Shown here: one piece after another, positions 26,607 through 36,033 of the stretch | How positions within the stretch are numbered: position 1 is the first letter of the stretch | Layout: each line of letters opens with the position of its first letter | From: Clostridia bacterium | GTDB taxonomy: Bacteria > Bacillota > Clostridia > Christensenellales > Borkfalkiaceae | Assembly (NCBI GenBank): GCA_017462735.1 | Contig: JAFTQO010000002.1 | Coordinates: 21,034 to 85,033, forward strand | DNA: 64,000 nt | Reading direction: 5' to 3' | Program-made: the position numbers and the translations under genes | The notes under the pieces: generated by a model | What the model saw: only the letters and a program-made list of their open reading frames with translations | Database searches by the model: none | Told to the model about the DNA's origin: nothing

Positions 26607-27629
26607 TTATCTTTGCACTCTGCCACTTACGTTTCCGCCTGCCAAACTTTTCACTTCTTCTTTACTTACCAAATTGTAATCACCCTCGACGGTATGCTTT
26701 AAGCAACTTGCCGCAACGGCAAACTCTATCGAATATTGCGCCTCGTAGCCGTTGAGTAACGAATATATCAATCCGCCACCGAAACTGTCGCCTCCGCCAA
26801 CCCTGTCTACAATATGCATCTCGTATTTTCTGCTAAAATACGCCTCGCCTTCCGTGTATAACATCCCCGACCAACCGTTATCATTTGCCGACTTACTCTC
26901 CCTAAGCGTAATGGCAACGCCTTTAAAAGAGAATTTTTCCGTCAGTTGTTTCGCCACCGATACGTAGCCGTCACGATTTATTTTTCCGCTGTCTATTTCC
27001 GTATTAGCCGCCTCTATCCCGAACACGTCTTTCGCGTCCTCCTCGTTGGCGATGCAATAATCGACGTAACGGCAAAGCGCAGACATCACTTCACGCGCCT
27101 TTTCCTTATCCCACAATTTTTTGCGATAATTCAAATCGCAAGACACGGTTATACTCTTTTCTTTTGCTTTCTTCAAAGCCGTTTCGCATATCTTTGCCAA
27201 ATTGTCACTCAACGCGGGCGTTATACCCGTAAAGTGAAACCAGTTGACTCCGTCGAAAATTTTGTCCCAATCGAAATCTTCCTCGACGGCGGTAGAAATA
27301 GAACTGTACGCTCTGTCATATATAACCTTGCTCGGTCTTTGACTTGCCCCTTTTTCGCAGTAATATATCCCCACTCGCTCTCCGCCGCGTACGATTTTAC
27401 TCGTATCTACGCCGTACTTACGCAGAGAATTAATCCCTGCCTGTCCTATTTCGTGTACGGGTAATTTTGACACGAACGCCACGTCCAGTCCATAATTAGC
27501 CAAACTTACCGCTACGTTTGCCTCCGCCCCACCGAAAGTAGCATCGTACTTCTCAGTTTGTACAAACCGTAAATAATTTTCAGGTGCAAGCCTCAGCATC
27601 AATTCTCCAAAAGTCACCACTTTCTTCAT
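26607..27629 (-). CDS. kdgK: 2-dehydro-3-deoxygluconokinase (PfkB family)
   Basis: The 340-residue sugar kinase has the PfkB layout: TFGELMLRLAPE at the N-terminus, FGGAEANVAVSLANYG (near 33, substrate binding), and the C-terminal catalytic loop DRVGGGDSFGGGLIYSLL, where the aspartate is the base and the glycines form the anion hole. The FGGAEANVA form is typical of KDG kinases, which phosphorylate 2-keto-3-deoxygluconate from uronate or pectin breakdown. Its start overlaps the stop of the KDPG aldolase gene by four bases (ATGA), and the two enzymes perform consecutive steps. Confidence 0.92.
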   Translation of the reverse strand: MKKVVTFGELMLRLAPENYLRFVQTEKYDATFGGAEANVAVSLANYGLDVAFVSKLPVHEIGQAGINSLRKYGVDTSKIVRGGERVGIYYCEKGASQRPSKVIYDRAYSSISTAVEEDFDWDKIFDGVNWFHFTGITPALSDNLAKICETALKKAKEKSITVSCDLNYRKKLWDKEKAREVMSALCRYVDYCIANEEDAKDVFGIEAANTEIDSGKINRDGYVSVAKQLTEKFSFKGVAITLRESKSANDNGWSGMLYTEGEAYFSRKYEMHIVDRVGGGDSFGGGLIYSLLNGYEAQYSIEFAVAASCLKHTVEGDYNLVSKEEVKSLAGGNVSGRVQR

Positions 27630-28186
27630 CTCTTTTCTCCCTCTGCGTTTTTCAAGGCGTCATTTACCAAAAAAGAACCGCCTACTGCGTATGTCTTTTC
27701 CCAATCTAAAAATTCCTCCATATTGGCACTATTTACGCCACCCGTCGGGATAAATTTAATTTGAGGGAAGGGTGCTGACAAAGTTTTCATCGCGTCGAGT
27801 CCTCCATACAGGTTAGCAGGAAAAAATTTTACAATCGTAATCCCCAACTCCAACGCCTGCATAATTTCCGTCGGCGTAACGCAACCGGGGTAATAAGGAA
27901 CCCCCCTCTTTTTACAAAGTTTCGCCACAGCAACGGACAGCCCAGGAGAAACGATAAACTTCGCCCCTGCTTTCAACGCTTTTTTGCATTGACTTTCATT
28001 TATCACCGTACCAGCACCTATATTCATTTCAGGATAATTTTTTACTGCGTAAGCAATCGCTTGTTCGGCGCACGCCGTTCTAAACGTTATCTCCGCACAG
28101 TTTATCCCACTTTTTTTTAACGCAGGCAGTATCCTGTCCACCTCTGTTACGTCCTTTATCACAACCACGGGTATTTTCTCGTCCAT
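27626..28186 (-). CDS. eda: 2-dehydro-3-deoxy-6-phosphogluconate (KDPG/KHG) aldolase, short form
   Basis: The protein has the class I aldolase features: CAEITFRT with the catalytic glutamate, GAGTVINESQC, SPGLS, and IVKFFPANLYGG with the Schiff-base lysine, then FIPTGGVNSANM. It splits KDPG into pyruvate and glyceraldehyde 3-phosphate, the step after KDG kinase, its downstream neighbour. At 186 residues it is 20-30 shorter than the usual 205-215: it starts about 15 residues late and ends right after the last strand. A stop codon upstream and AGAGGG before the ATG confirm the start, so the shortening is real. Activity is likely, since all active-site residues remain. Confidence 0.92.
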   Translation of the reverse strand: MDEKIPVVVIKDVTEVDRILPALKKSGINCAEITFRTACAEQAIAYAVKNYPEMNIGAGTVINESQCKKALKAGAKFIVSPGLSVAVAKLCKKRGVPYYPGCVTPTEIMQALELGITIVKFFPANLYGGLDAMKTLSAPFPQIKFIPTGGVNSANMEEFLDWEKTYAVGGSFLVNDALKNAEGEKR

Positions 28187-28277
28187 CGCTTTATTCCCTC
28201 TTGCTTTCTTTTAAGTTCTCTGTCTTCTTTGAAAACGGCTCCCTTGTTAGGGGAGACATTAGCATAAATTATATTTC

Positions 28278-28739
28278 TTATTTGCCAAAGTTAGGCAACT
28301 CTTCACTTGCGAAATCTTCCGCAAGATACACCTCTCCACTTTTTGCATTCATCATAAAATCTTCCGTATACATCAACGTACACGTCGACGCTGAGGAAAT
28401 GTTCTTGTCTTCATTATGCGCTACATCGTATTCTATACTGTCGAAGAATAAAAACACCATGTTTTCTTCTTCGACGTTTTTATATTTACACGTTATCGTA
28501 TAGGAGTACACATATTTTATACTACTACCGAGTACACTATAGACGTGCCATTTCGCAACGCCGTTTTCAAGAAAAATAAAATAACTTTGCTCGTCCTCTT
28601 CTTTCGCTACGTCGTCTGTTGCTATGTATTTGACGCCGTAACTAAGTTCCGTAGCCGACGTGTTCTCACTATCCGCCGAACACCCTGCCATACACCCGAC
28701 ACTTGCCAAAGCCAGCAACAAACAAGCCAATTTTTTCAT
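28278..28739 (-). CDS. Predicted lipoprotein of unknown function
   Basis: A 153-residue protein starting MKKLACLLLALASVGCMAGC. The lipobox CMAG-C places the lipidated cysteine at residue 20, or at 16 as an alternative. The rest is a soluble domain rich in beta-forming residues with Tyr-rich stretches (YVYSYTITCKYK) and no family I can name. It has its own promoter and AAGGAG. Genes for sugar acid catabolism follow on the same strand, but a weak hairpin (about 28241-28257) lies between, so I do not infer a shared role. Confidence 0.7.
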   Translation of the reverse strand: MKKLACLLLALASVGCMAGCSADSENTSATELSYGVKYIATDDVAKEEDEQSYFIFLENGVAKWHVYSVLGSSIKYVYSYTITCKYKNVEEENMVFLFFDSIEYDVAHNEDKNISSASTCTLMYTEDFMMNAKSGEVYLAEDFASEELPNFGK

Positions 28740-28775
28740 ATCTTTATTCTCCTTGATGAGGTATCACTTACTTAT

Positions 28776-28803
28776 ATTATAACTTCCTCCCGAGAAAAGT
28801 CAA
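28776..28803 (-). promoter_or_regulatory. Sigma-A promoter of the lipoprotein gene
   Basis: On the minus strand TTGACT, a 16-base spacer and TATAAT, about 37 bases upstream of the start codon. Confidence 0.75.
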
Positions 28804-28824
28804 GAACTATCGTAAATTTTGCAC

Positions 28825-28861
28825 AAAAAAGGCGTAGTATTGAAAACACTACGCCTTTTTT
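28825..28861 (-). terminator. Terminator of trxA and the yifB-hslUV-hisS operon
   Basis: AAAAAAGGCGTAGT pairs with ACTACGCCTTTTTT; strong hairpin with T run on the minus strand just past the trxA stop. Confidence 0.93.
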
Positions 28862-28874
28862 AGATGTTCGCTTT

Positions 28875-29192
28875 TTAGAGGTTTCTATCAACAAGTTGTG
28901 CAAGTACAGGGGCAGGGACGTAGCCAAGGCTCCCGTCCACCTTTTTGCCACCCTTGAAAACAAGCACGTTGGGGATAGAAGAAATGCCGTATTTGATAGC
29001 GGCGCTTTCCTCTTCGTCTACGTTGACCTTGACGAAAACCGCTTTGCCATCGTACTTATTTGACACCTCTTCAAAGACGGGACCGAGCATGCGGCAAGGC
29101 CCACACCAACTCGCCCAAAAATCACATACTACGGGCACCGCCGACGAAGATATCAATTCTTCCAATTCTGCACTTGTTACGTGTTTTACCAT
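28875..29192 (-). CDS. trxA: Thioredoxin
   Basis: The 105-residue protein has the active site WASWCGPCRML with redox cysteines 30 and 33, the cis-proline in ISSIPNVLVFKGG, and the usual fold length. It reduces disulfides in the cytoplasm. GGAGG lies 8 bases upstream, in the 27-base gap after hisS, so trxA is the last gene of the operon. No thioredoxin reductase is in the window. Confidence 0.95.
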   Translation of the reverse strand: MVKHVTSAELEELISSSAVPVVCDFWASWCGPCRMLGPVFEEVSNKYDGKAVFVKVNVDEEESAAIKYGISSIPNVLVFKGGKKVDGSLGYVPAPVLAQLVDRNL

Positions 29193-29219
29193 TTGTTCAT
29201 CCTCCTTTAAAGAGTTTGT

Positions 29220-30470
29220 CTATTCTTCTTGAAAATATGTGCAGACTTCTTGGAAAGACACACTTTCCGTCTCGCCCGTCGCCATATTTTTGACGCTGAG
29301 TTTTTCTTCTGCCAATTCGTTGCCGCCCAGTACCGCGACGTATTTTGCCCCCAACTTGTCCGCATATTTAAACTGCGCTTTTACCGAACGGGACATATGG
29401 TCGGTCTCCGCCCAAACGCCACCCGCGCGAAGGGACAAACACAGCGAAAAGGCTTTCTTCCTGCAATCGTCGTCCATCCCTACGAAATAGACGACGGGTT
29501 TTTCTTCCTTGATAACGTCCGCGCCGTTCTTTTCAATCAACATTAACAGTCTTTCAATCCCTACGGCAAAGCCTACGCCGGGGACGGCGCCACCGCCAAG
29601 TTGCTCGATTAAGCCGTCGTATCTGCCGCCGCCGCAAACGGTGCCTTGTGCGCCGATTGCCGTCGAAACGAACTCAAATACCGTGCGGGTGTAATAGTCC
29701 AACCCACGCACGATTCTATCGTTGATGGTATACTCGATACCCGCTTCTTCTAAGTAACTCTTGAGTTTTTCAAAATGCGCCTTGCAATCGGGACACAAGT
29801 GATCGAGAATAGAGGGCGCGTCCGCATTGATTTTTTTGCAATCCTCTTCCTTGCAATCGAGCAAGCGAAGAGGGTTTTTCTCATACCTCGTCTTACAATC
29901 GTAGCAAAGCCCGTCTAAGTGGGGCGCAAAATAGGCTTTGAGCGCCTCGTTGTACGCTTTTCGACAGGTAGGACAGCCGATAGAGTTGATGTAAAGTCGT
30001 ACCTGTACCCCTAATTTTTTCAAAAGGGAGTCGGCAAGCGAGATAACTTCCGCATCCGTCTCCGCCCCGCTTGCGCCGAACACTTCCACGCCGAATTGGT
30101 GAAACTCTCTAAGTCTGCCCGCTTGCGGTCTTTCATAGCGAAAGGCAGGGATAATATAGTACATCTTCGCAGGCAAAGCGCCGCTTGCCATCCCGTTTTC
30201 AATAAAGGAGCGGGCGACCCCTGCCGTACCCTCTGGTTTCAAGGTAATAGACCTGTCCCCCTTGTCTTTGAAGGTATACATCTCCTTCGTTACGACGTCG
30301 GTGGTATCCCCTACCCCGCGCAGGAAAAGTTCCGTATGCTCGAATACGGGGGTGCGAATCTCTTTATAGTTGTACAGTTTTGCTTGTTCTCTTGCCACGT
30401 TTTCGACGTGTTGCCATTTGTACGCGTCAGCGGGCAAAACGTCTTTCGTGCCTTTGGGTACGTTAATCAT
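29220..30470 (-). CDS. hisS: Histidine--tRNA ligase
   Basis: The 416-residue class II synthetase begins INVPKGTKDVLPADAYKW and has motif 2 (FRYERPQAGRLREFHQFGVE), the histidine-A motif region LDYYTRTVFEF, motif 3 (GVGFAVGIERLL) and a C-terminal anticodon-binding domain. Between motifs 2 and 3 is a cysteine-rich insertion (CPTCRKAY, CYDC, DCKEEDC, CPDC) that is characteristic of many Firmicutes HisRS and probably binds a metal. It lies between hslU and trxA in the operon. Confidence 0.97.
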   Translation of the reverse strand: MINVPKGTKDVLPADAYKWQHVENVAREQAKLYNYKEIRTPVFEHTELFLRGVGDTTDVVTKEMYTFKDKGDRSITLKPEGTAGVARSFIENGMASGALPAKMYYIIPAFRYERPQAGRLREFHQFGVEVFGASGAETDAEVISLADSLLKKLGVQVRLYINSIGCPTCRKAYNEALKAYFAPHLDGLCYDCKTRYEKNPLRLLDCKEEDCKKINADAPSILDHLCPDCKAHFEKLKSYLEEAGIEYTINDRIVRGLDYYTRTVFEFVSTAIGAQGTVCGGGRYDGLIEQLGGGAVPGVGFAVGIERLLMLIEKNGADVIKEEKPVVYFVGMDDDCRKKAFSLCLSLRAGGVWAETDHMSRSVKAQFKYADKLGAKYVAVLGGNELAEEKLSVKNMATGETESVSFQEVCTYFQEE

Positions 30471-30484
30471 AATCTTTTCCTTTC

Positions 30485-31792
30485 TCAGAGGACGTATTTT
30501 TTGAGGTTTCTATCCCCCGTCAGTTTTTCGAGATGTTCGTCTACGTAGCGACGGTCTATTTGCAAATCGACCATAGGATAATCCCCGCCTGCATTGAAAG
30601 AGATATCCTCTAAAAGATACTCCATCACCGTATGCAGTCTTCTTGCGCCGATATCCTCGCCCGTCGTGTTGATGTCTTCCGCCACTTCGGCAATACGCTC
30701 GATAGCGCCCATATCGAATTGCAAATTGATATTGTCTACGCCAAGCAGTTTCCCGTATTGGAAGGTGAGCGAATTTTCCGTCTGCGTCAAAATCTTGATA
30801 AAATCTTCCTTCGTCAGGCTTTTCAGTTCCACGGAAACGGGGAAACGACCTTGCAATTCGGGAATCAAATCCTCTACCGCTGCGACGTGGAATGCCCCTG
30901 CTGCGATAAAGAGGATGAAGTCCGTTTTGACGGGGCCGTATTTGGTGACGACGGTACTCCCTTCTACGATGGGCAAGATATCCCGTTGCACCCCTTCTCG
31001 CGACACGTCTGCGCCGCCGTGGTTGTTTTTCCCCGCGATTTTATCGATTTCATCGATAAAAACAATACCGTCGTTTTCCGCGCGGTACACCGCCTCCGCT
31101 TTGATAGCGTCCTCGTCTACGAGTTTGGACGCTTCTTCGTCCGTCGCAATTTGCATCCCGTCTTTGACGGACAACTTGCGCTTTTTCGTCTTGTGTTGGA
31201 AGATATCGCCGAAGATACTGCCTACCGAAATGGACGCCCCACCAGGGACTAATTCCATCGGCTGAGGCACGTCCGCTACCTCCAACTCGATAATCGTAGC
31301 GTCGTATTTCCCGCTATGCAACCCCTCTTTGAGTTGCGCCTCGAAGACCTCTTTGGCAAGGTCCCCTTTTTCGTCCTTTTTCGCCTCGTACAAGGCGCGC
31401 AAAATGCGTTTTTCCGCCGCTTTGGACGCTTTGGCTTTGACCTCTTCTTCCTTTTCCGTCTTAACGAGCCTATACGCACACTCCGCTAAATCCCTAATCA
31501 TCCCTTCTACGTCTTTGCCGACGTACCCAACCTCGGTATACTTAGTCGCCTCGACTTTGACGAAGGGGGCTTTGACGAGTTTAGCAAGACGGCGGGCAAT
31601 CTCCGTTTTTCCTACCCCCGTAGGACCTTTCATAATGATATTTTTGGGGGTGATTTCCTCGCGGATTTCTTCCGGGAGTTGCGCCCTGCGATAACGGTTT
31701 CTAAGCGCAATCGCCACCGCCTTTTTCGCCTCGTCTTGACCAATGATGTATTTGTCCAATTTGCCTACGATTTGCTTGGGAGATAAATTCAT
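30485..31792 (-). CDS. hslU: ATP-dependent protease ATPase subunit HslU
   Basis: The 435-residue AAA+ protein starts NLSPKQIVGKLDKYIIGQDE, has Walker A GPTGVGKTE near 62, an inserted I-domain (about 110-240), Walker B IVFIDEIDKIA near 248, and the C-terminal tail ending DRNLKKYVL that docks into HslV. With HslV, encoded one base upstream, it forms an ATP-driven proteasome-like protease. Order trmFO-hslV-hslU is the same as in Bacillus, where codY follows; here hisS follows instead. Confidence 0.97.
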   Translation of the reverse strand: MNLSPKQIVGKLDKYIIGQDEAKKAVAIALRNRYRRAQLPEEIREEITPKNIIMKGPTGVGKTEIARRLAKLVKAPFVKVEATKYTEVGYVGKDVEGMIRDLAECAYRLVKTEKEEEVKAKASKAAEKRILRALYEAKKDEKGDLAKEVFEAQLKEGLHSGKYDATIIELEVADVPQPMELVPGGASISVGSIFGDIFQHKTKKRKLSVKDGMQIATDEEASKLVDEDAIKAEAVYRAENDGIVFIDEIDKIAGKNNHGGADVSREGVQRDILPIVEGSTVVTKYGPVKTDFILFIAAGAFHVAAVEDLIPELQGRFPVSVELKSLTKEDFIKILTQTENSLTFQYGKLLGVDNINLQFDMGAIERIAEVAEDINTTGEDIGARRLHTVMEYLLEDISFNAGGDYPMVDLQIDRRYVDEHLEKLTGDRNLKKYVL

Positions 31793-31793
31793 C

Positions 31794-32342
31794 TTACTTT
31801 TCCTCCTTGCCTACCCTTTCACAGCGAATATTGTCGTTGGTATATACGCAAATTTGCGAGGCGATATGCAATGCTTTTTTAGCAATCGTTTCCGCGTCGT
31901 AGTCCGTCTCTTGATAGAGGGCGCGCGCCGCAGCAAGCGCGTAGTTGCCGCCGCTGCCGATGGCGCAAACCCCGTCGTCGGGCTCGATAACCTCCCCCGT
32001 ACCCGACAGCACGAGCAAGGTGTTTTCATCCGCTGTAATCATCATCGCGTCCAACTTTCTACCCACTTTGTCGTTGCGCCAAAGTTGAGCAAGTTCGACA
32101 GCCGAGCGCATCAAATTGCCCGAAAACTTATTCAGCATCCCTTCAAAGCGTTCGGTGAGTGCAAAGGCGTCCGTGACGGACCCCGCAAAGCCCAAAATGA
32201 CCTTCCCGCCGTAGATGCGGCGTACTTTAATCGCCGAGTTTTTAAAGACGACGGACTCCCCCATCGTCACTTGACCGTCGCCGGCAATCGCCGTGACGCC
32301 GTCCTTTTTGACGGCGCAAATGGTCGTTCCACGAAATTCCAT
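31794..32342 (-). CDS. hslV: ATP-dependent protease peptidase subunit HslV
   Basis: The 182-residue protein starts [15 protein letters not shown]. Removal of the short MEFRG segment would expose the catalytic N-terminal threonine of the TT pair. The family motifs AGDGQVTMG and [16 protein letters not shown] follow, with [16 protein letters not shown] near 125. It forms the two-ring peptidase core for HslU. In the Bacillus homologue the propeptide and nucleophile vary; here threonine is kept as in E. coli. Confidence 0.97.
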   Translation of the reverse strand: MEFRGTTICAVKKDGVTAIAGDGQVTMGESVVFKNSAIKVRRIYGGKVILGFAGSVTDAFALTERFEGMLNKFSGNLMRSAVELAQLWRNDKVGRKLDAMMITADENTLLVLSGTGEVIEPDDGVCAIGSGGNYALAAARALYQETDYDAETIAKKALHIASQICVYTNDNIRCERVGKEEK

Positions 32343-32343
32343 A

Positions 32344-33672
32344 TTAACTCCTTTGTTTCGCTATTTCCGCGTCGATGGCCTGTAAAGCCCGTTCACTCGT
32401 CGCGCGGTAGCGTTCTTTTTTATCCTTTATCCGCACGGGCAAAGACGCCAAAATGCCGTAGTTAGCGTTCATCGGCTGAAAATCCTTGCACGGGGTAGAG
32501 ATATGTTTTTCCAGCGCCCCGCACACCGTCCTCTCGTCGAAAAAGTGCTTGGGTCTACCCAAAATATCGTCCGTAAGATGTACCGCCGCAAGCAAGCCGC
32601 TAGCCGCGCTTTCGACGTACCCTTCCACCCCCGTAATTTGCCCGATAAAATACAGGTTCCTATTATTCTTAACCGAAAAATCGCTATTCAAAACAGCAGG
32701 AGACTGAATATACGTATTTCTATGCATCACGCCGTAGCGCAAATATTCGGCGTTTTTGAGGGCAGGGAACATGGAAAACACCCGTTTCTGCTCGGGAAAT
32801 TTTAAATTGGTTTGACAGCCGACAAGGTTATAGGTGCGTCCCTCCTCGTCCTCTTTGCGAAGTTGCAATACGGCGTACGGGCGTTTGCCCGTTTCGTCAT
32901 ACAACCCTACGGGTTTTAAAGTGCCGTATCTAAGGGTATCTTTCCCGCGCGACGCCATCACTTCTATCGGCATACAGCCCTCGAAAATCTCCCCTTTTTC
33001 AAACTCGTGCAAATGCGCCTTTTCCGCCGTGAGCAAGGCGTCCACGAAGGCGTAATAAGTATCCCTGTCCATTGGACAGTTGATATAGTCTCCCATCCCT
33101 TTGCCGTACCTGTCCCCCGTAAAGGCACAGGTCGTATCGATACTCTCCGCCGCCACGATAGGCGCGGAAGCGTCGTAAAAATGTAGCCCCCCGCCAAGTT
33201 TTGCTTGAATATCTTCTGCCAAGGCGTCTGCCGTCAACGGCCCCGTCGCAATCATCACGTACTCCTCTCCGCCCTCCTCTACGTCGGGCAAAGCAAGCGC
33301 CTCTTCTTCCACCACCTCGATAAGAGGATGGTTTTTTATCTTTTCGTCGACGTACGCCGAAAACTTGTCCCTGTCTACGGCAAGCGCGCTACCCGCAGGC
33401 ACCCGCGTACTGTCCGCCGCCTCGACAATCAAAGACCCCAGTCTTCGCATCTCTTCTTTAAGTAAGCCACAGGCGTTGCCGTACGGGTCGTTGCTTTTTA
33501 AGGAATTGGAGCAGACGAGTTCCGCCAAACTTTCCTTTTCATGTGCAGGGGTACGCTTTTTCGGTTTCATTTCGATCAGCGTAACGGGGACGTCGTGACG
33601 GGCGAGATAATACGCCGCTTCACAACCTGCCAACCCGCCGCCGATGACCGTTACCTTTTTTTTAGTCTTCAT
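32344..33672 (-). CDS. trmFO: Methylenetetrahydrofolate--tRNA-(uracil-5-)-methyltransferase TrmFO
   Basis: I place the start at 33672 ([19 protein letters not shown]), 11 bases inside the end of topA, giving 442 residues, the family length. The N-terminal FAD site [14 protein letters not shown] is clear, followed by [11 protein letters not shown] and, near the C-terminus, [21 protein letters not shown]. The enzyme makes ribothymidine at position 54 of tRNA using methylenetetrahydrofolate, unlike TrmA, which uses S-adenosylmethionine. The overlap with topA suggests translational coupling; the ribosome binding site is weak. Confidence 0.96.
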   Translation of the reverse strand: MKTKKKVTVIGGGLAGCEAAYYLARHDVPVTLIEMKPKKRTPAHEKESLAELVCSNSLKSNDPYGNACGLLKEEMRRLGSLIVEAADSTRVPAGSALAVDRDKFSAYVDEKIKNHPLIEVVEEEALALPDVEEGGEEYVMIATGPLTADALAEDIQAKLGGGLHFYDASAPIVAAESIDTTCAFTGDRYGKGMGDYINCPMDRDTYYAFVDALLTAEKAHLHEFEKGEIFEGCMPIEVMASRGKDTLRYGTLKPVGLYDETGKRPYAVLQLRKEDEEGRTYNLVGCQTNLKFPEQKRVFSMFPALKNAEYLRYGVMHRNTYIQSPAVLNSDFSVKNNRNLYFIGQITGVEGYVESAASGLLAAVHLTDDILGRPKHFFDERTVCGALEKHISTPCKDFQPMNANYGILASLPVRIKDKKERYRATSERALQAIDAEIAKQRS

Positions 33673-36004
33673 AGCCACTATGCTCAAAATCGTCTTGATA
33701 CCCAAAATAAACGGGCTCTTCCATCAAAGGCGGGGGTGCCGTTTCCCCTTCTTTGAGTTTGGTAATCGGTTTTTTCGCTCTGCTCGTCGTACGCTTGGGC
33801 GGCACGTAATTTTTGCAGTCCTTATTGGCGCAACCGACGCCGCCGCTAGTCTTGACTATCGCCTCCCCGCAAATCTCACAGCGTTTGCCCGTCGGGATAT
33901 CCCAACTCATAAATTTGCATTGCGGATAACACGAGCAACTGTAATAGGTCTTACCACGCTTGGATTTTCTTGCCACCGTCGCCGCACCGCAGTCGGGACA
34001 AATCCCCGTATCCGCCGTCGGCTCTTCCGTCGGCATCGGCAGGGTACACTTACAATCGGGATAGCCGGGACAAGCCAAAAACTTGCCAAACTTCCCGCTC
34101 TTGACTAGCATATTCTCCCCGCACTTTGGACAGCGCACCGCCGAAATTTCTTCCTTGGCTTCGCTGACGATATTATGACAAACAGGATAGCCGGAACAAG
34201 CCAAATACTTGCCGAATTTTCCGTTACGGCGAATCATCGGTTTGCCGCATTTTTCGCAGATTTCTTCCGTCAGCGTATCCCCGTAAGAGGAGGCTTGACG
34301 CAAGTTCTTTTCAAACTCCGGATAAAACTCGCCGATGACGTCTTGCCAATTTACGCCACCGTCTTCAATGGTATCCAGCCTCGTCTCCATCTCCGCCGTA
34401 AAGCCGATATCCATAATGTCGGTAAAGCATTTTGCGAGCATATCGACCACTTGATACGCAACCTCGGTGGGAACCATATATTTATTTTCTTTTTTGACGT
34501 ACTTTTGGCTGAGTTTAGAAATAATGGTAGCGTACGTAGAAGGTCTGCCGATCCCTTTTTCTTCCATCACCTTAACGAGCGACGCGTCGGTGTATCTAAG
34601 AGGCGGTTTGGTGAATTTTTGCTCCTTATCCACCCCTTTGCAAGAAAGTTCATCACCCTCCGTCAAGGCGGGCAACAATTTGGAAGAAGTCCCTTCTTCC
34701 TCCTCGTCTTTTTTAGCCACGTCTTGGTATACGGCGGTGAACCCTGCAAAACGGAGCATCTTGCCCGCCGCCTTAAAGGTATAGTCACCGTTGACGATTT
34801 CCATCTGCGTACTGTCGTACTTTGCCTCCGCCATTTGCGAAGCCAAAAATCTCTCGTAGATGAGTTTGTACAGTTTATAGTGCTTGCTGTCCAACAGCCC
34901 TTTTGCCTTAGCGGGCGTCATCTCCATATCGATAGGGCGCACCGCTTCGTGGGCGTCCTGCGCCCCTTTCTTGGAAGCATAATAATTGGGCTTTTCAGGC
35001 ACGTAGGCGTCTCCGTACGTTTTGCGGATGGTATCGAGCGCCCGCATTTGTGCGTCTTTCGAGACGCGGACGGAGTCGGTACGCATATACGTGATAAAAG
35101 CGAGATGATCCCCACCCGTCGTGGCGACGCCTTCGTATAAGTGTTGCGCAAGAGACATCGTCTCGGGCGCGCTAATCCCCAACTTCGTCGAAGCGTCCTG
35201 TTGCATAGACGACGTGGTGAAAGGGGCGGGCGCGTGAGACTTGCTCACCGTCTTTTTCATCTTGGAGACGATAAATTTACCCTGTGCAAGCGCCTCTAAC
35301 ACCGCCGCCGCTTCCGTGGCGGAAGCAGGTTTATATTTTTTCGTGCCCTTCTTTTCCAACACCCCTTTAAAAGGTGCGTATTTGGCGGGCGAATCCTGCA
35401 ACTGTGCGCTGATAATCCAATACTCTTCCGGCTTAAAAGAGGTAATTTCCCTCTCCCTTTCCACGATAAGTTTTAAGGCAACCGACTGCACCCTACCCGC
35501 CGACAAACTGCGTTTTGCTAAAACGGTATCGTCGACGATTTTGTGATTGAGCAAAGTGGATAATTTATAACCTACGAGTCTATCGAGTACTCGGCGCGCC
35601 TGTTGCGCGTCCACCAGGTTATAATCGATTTGCCGGGGAGATTTTAACGCCTCCTCAATCGCGCGCTTGGATACTTCGTTGAATTCGATACGGTTTTTTC
35701 CCGTTTCGTCTAAGCCGAGCATTTGCTGCAAATGCCAAGAAATCGCTTCTCCTTCCCTATCAGGGTCGGTAGCAAGATAGACGCGGCTGGCTTTTTTCGT
35801 CGCGTCCGTCAGTTTCCTGATAATCTCTTCCTTCCCTTCGCTAGGCACGTACTTCGGCTCAAAATTATTTTTGACGTCCACGCCCAAAGAGTGCACGGGC
35901 AAATCGCGGATATGCCCCGCCGAAGCGGTTACGCGGTATTTCCCCCCGAGATATTTTTCGATGGTTTTTGCCTTGGAAGGCGATTCTACGATAATTAAGT
36001 CCAT
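33662..36004 (-). CDS. topA: DNA topoisomerase I
   Basis: The 780-residue protein has the Toprim domain at the N-terminus (IIVESPSKAKTIEKYL; ATDPDREGEAISWHL), the catalytic tyrosine in FITYMRTDSVRVS near 305, and four C-terminal zinc-ribbon modules with CxxC...C(x)nC patterns: CEKCGKPM...GYPVC, CPKCGENM...GYPDC, CPDCGAAT...CYPQC and CEICGEAI. Three such modules are common in bacterial TopA; the fourth here is degenerate. It relaxes negative supercoils. It sits in the yifB-dprA-topA-trmFO order typical of Firmicutes. Confidence 0.97.
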   Translation of the reverse strand: MDLIIVESPSKAKTIEKYLGGKYRVTASAGHIRDLPVHSLGVDVKNNFEPKYVPSEGKEEIIRKLTDATKKASRVYLATDPDREGEAISWHLQQMLGLDETGKNRIEFNEVSKRAIEEALKSPRQIDYNLVDAQQARRVLDRLVGYKLSTLLNHKIVDDTVLAKRSLSAGRVQSVALKLIVEREREITSFKPEEYWIISAQLQDSPAKYAPFKGVLEKKGTKKYKPASATEAAAVLEALAQGKFIVSKMKKTVSKSHAPAPFTTSSMQQDASTKLGISAPETMSLAQHLYEGVATTGGDHLAFITYMRTDSVRVSKDAQMRALDTIRKTYGDAYVPEKPNYYASKKGAQDAHEAVRPIDMEMTPAKAKGLLDSKHYKLYKLIYERFLASQMAEAKYDSTQMEIVNGDYTFKAAGKMLRFAGFTAVYQDVAKKDEEEEGTSSKLLPALTEGDELSCKGVDKEQKFTKPPLRYTDASLVKVMEEKGIGRPSTYATIISKLSQKYVKKENKYMVPTEVAYQVVDMLAKCFTDIMDIGFTAEMETRLDTIEDGGVNWQDVIGEFYPEFEKNLRQASSYGDTLTEEICEKCGKPMIRRNGKFGKYLACSGYPVCHNIVSEAKEEISAVRCPKCGENMLVKSGKFGKFLACPGYPDCKCTLPMPTEEPTADTGICPDCGAATVARKSKRGKTYYSCSCYPQCKFMSWDIPTGKRCEICGEAIVKTSGGVGCANKDCKNYVPPKRTTSRAKKPITKLKEGETAPPPLMEEPVYFGYQDDFEHSGYED

Positions 36005-36033
36005 ATATCTTCCTGTCTTACTTTTTTACCACT

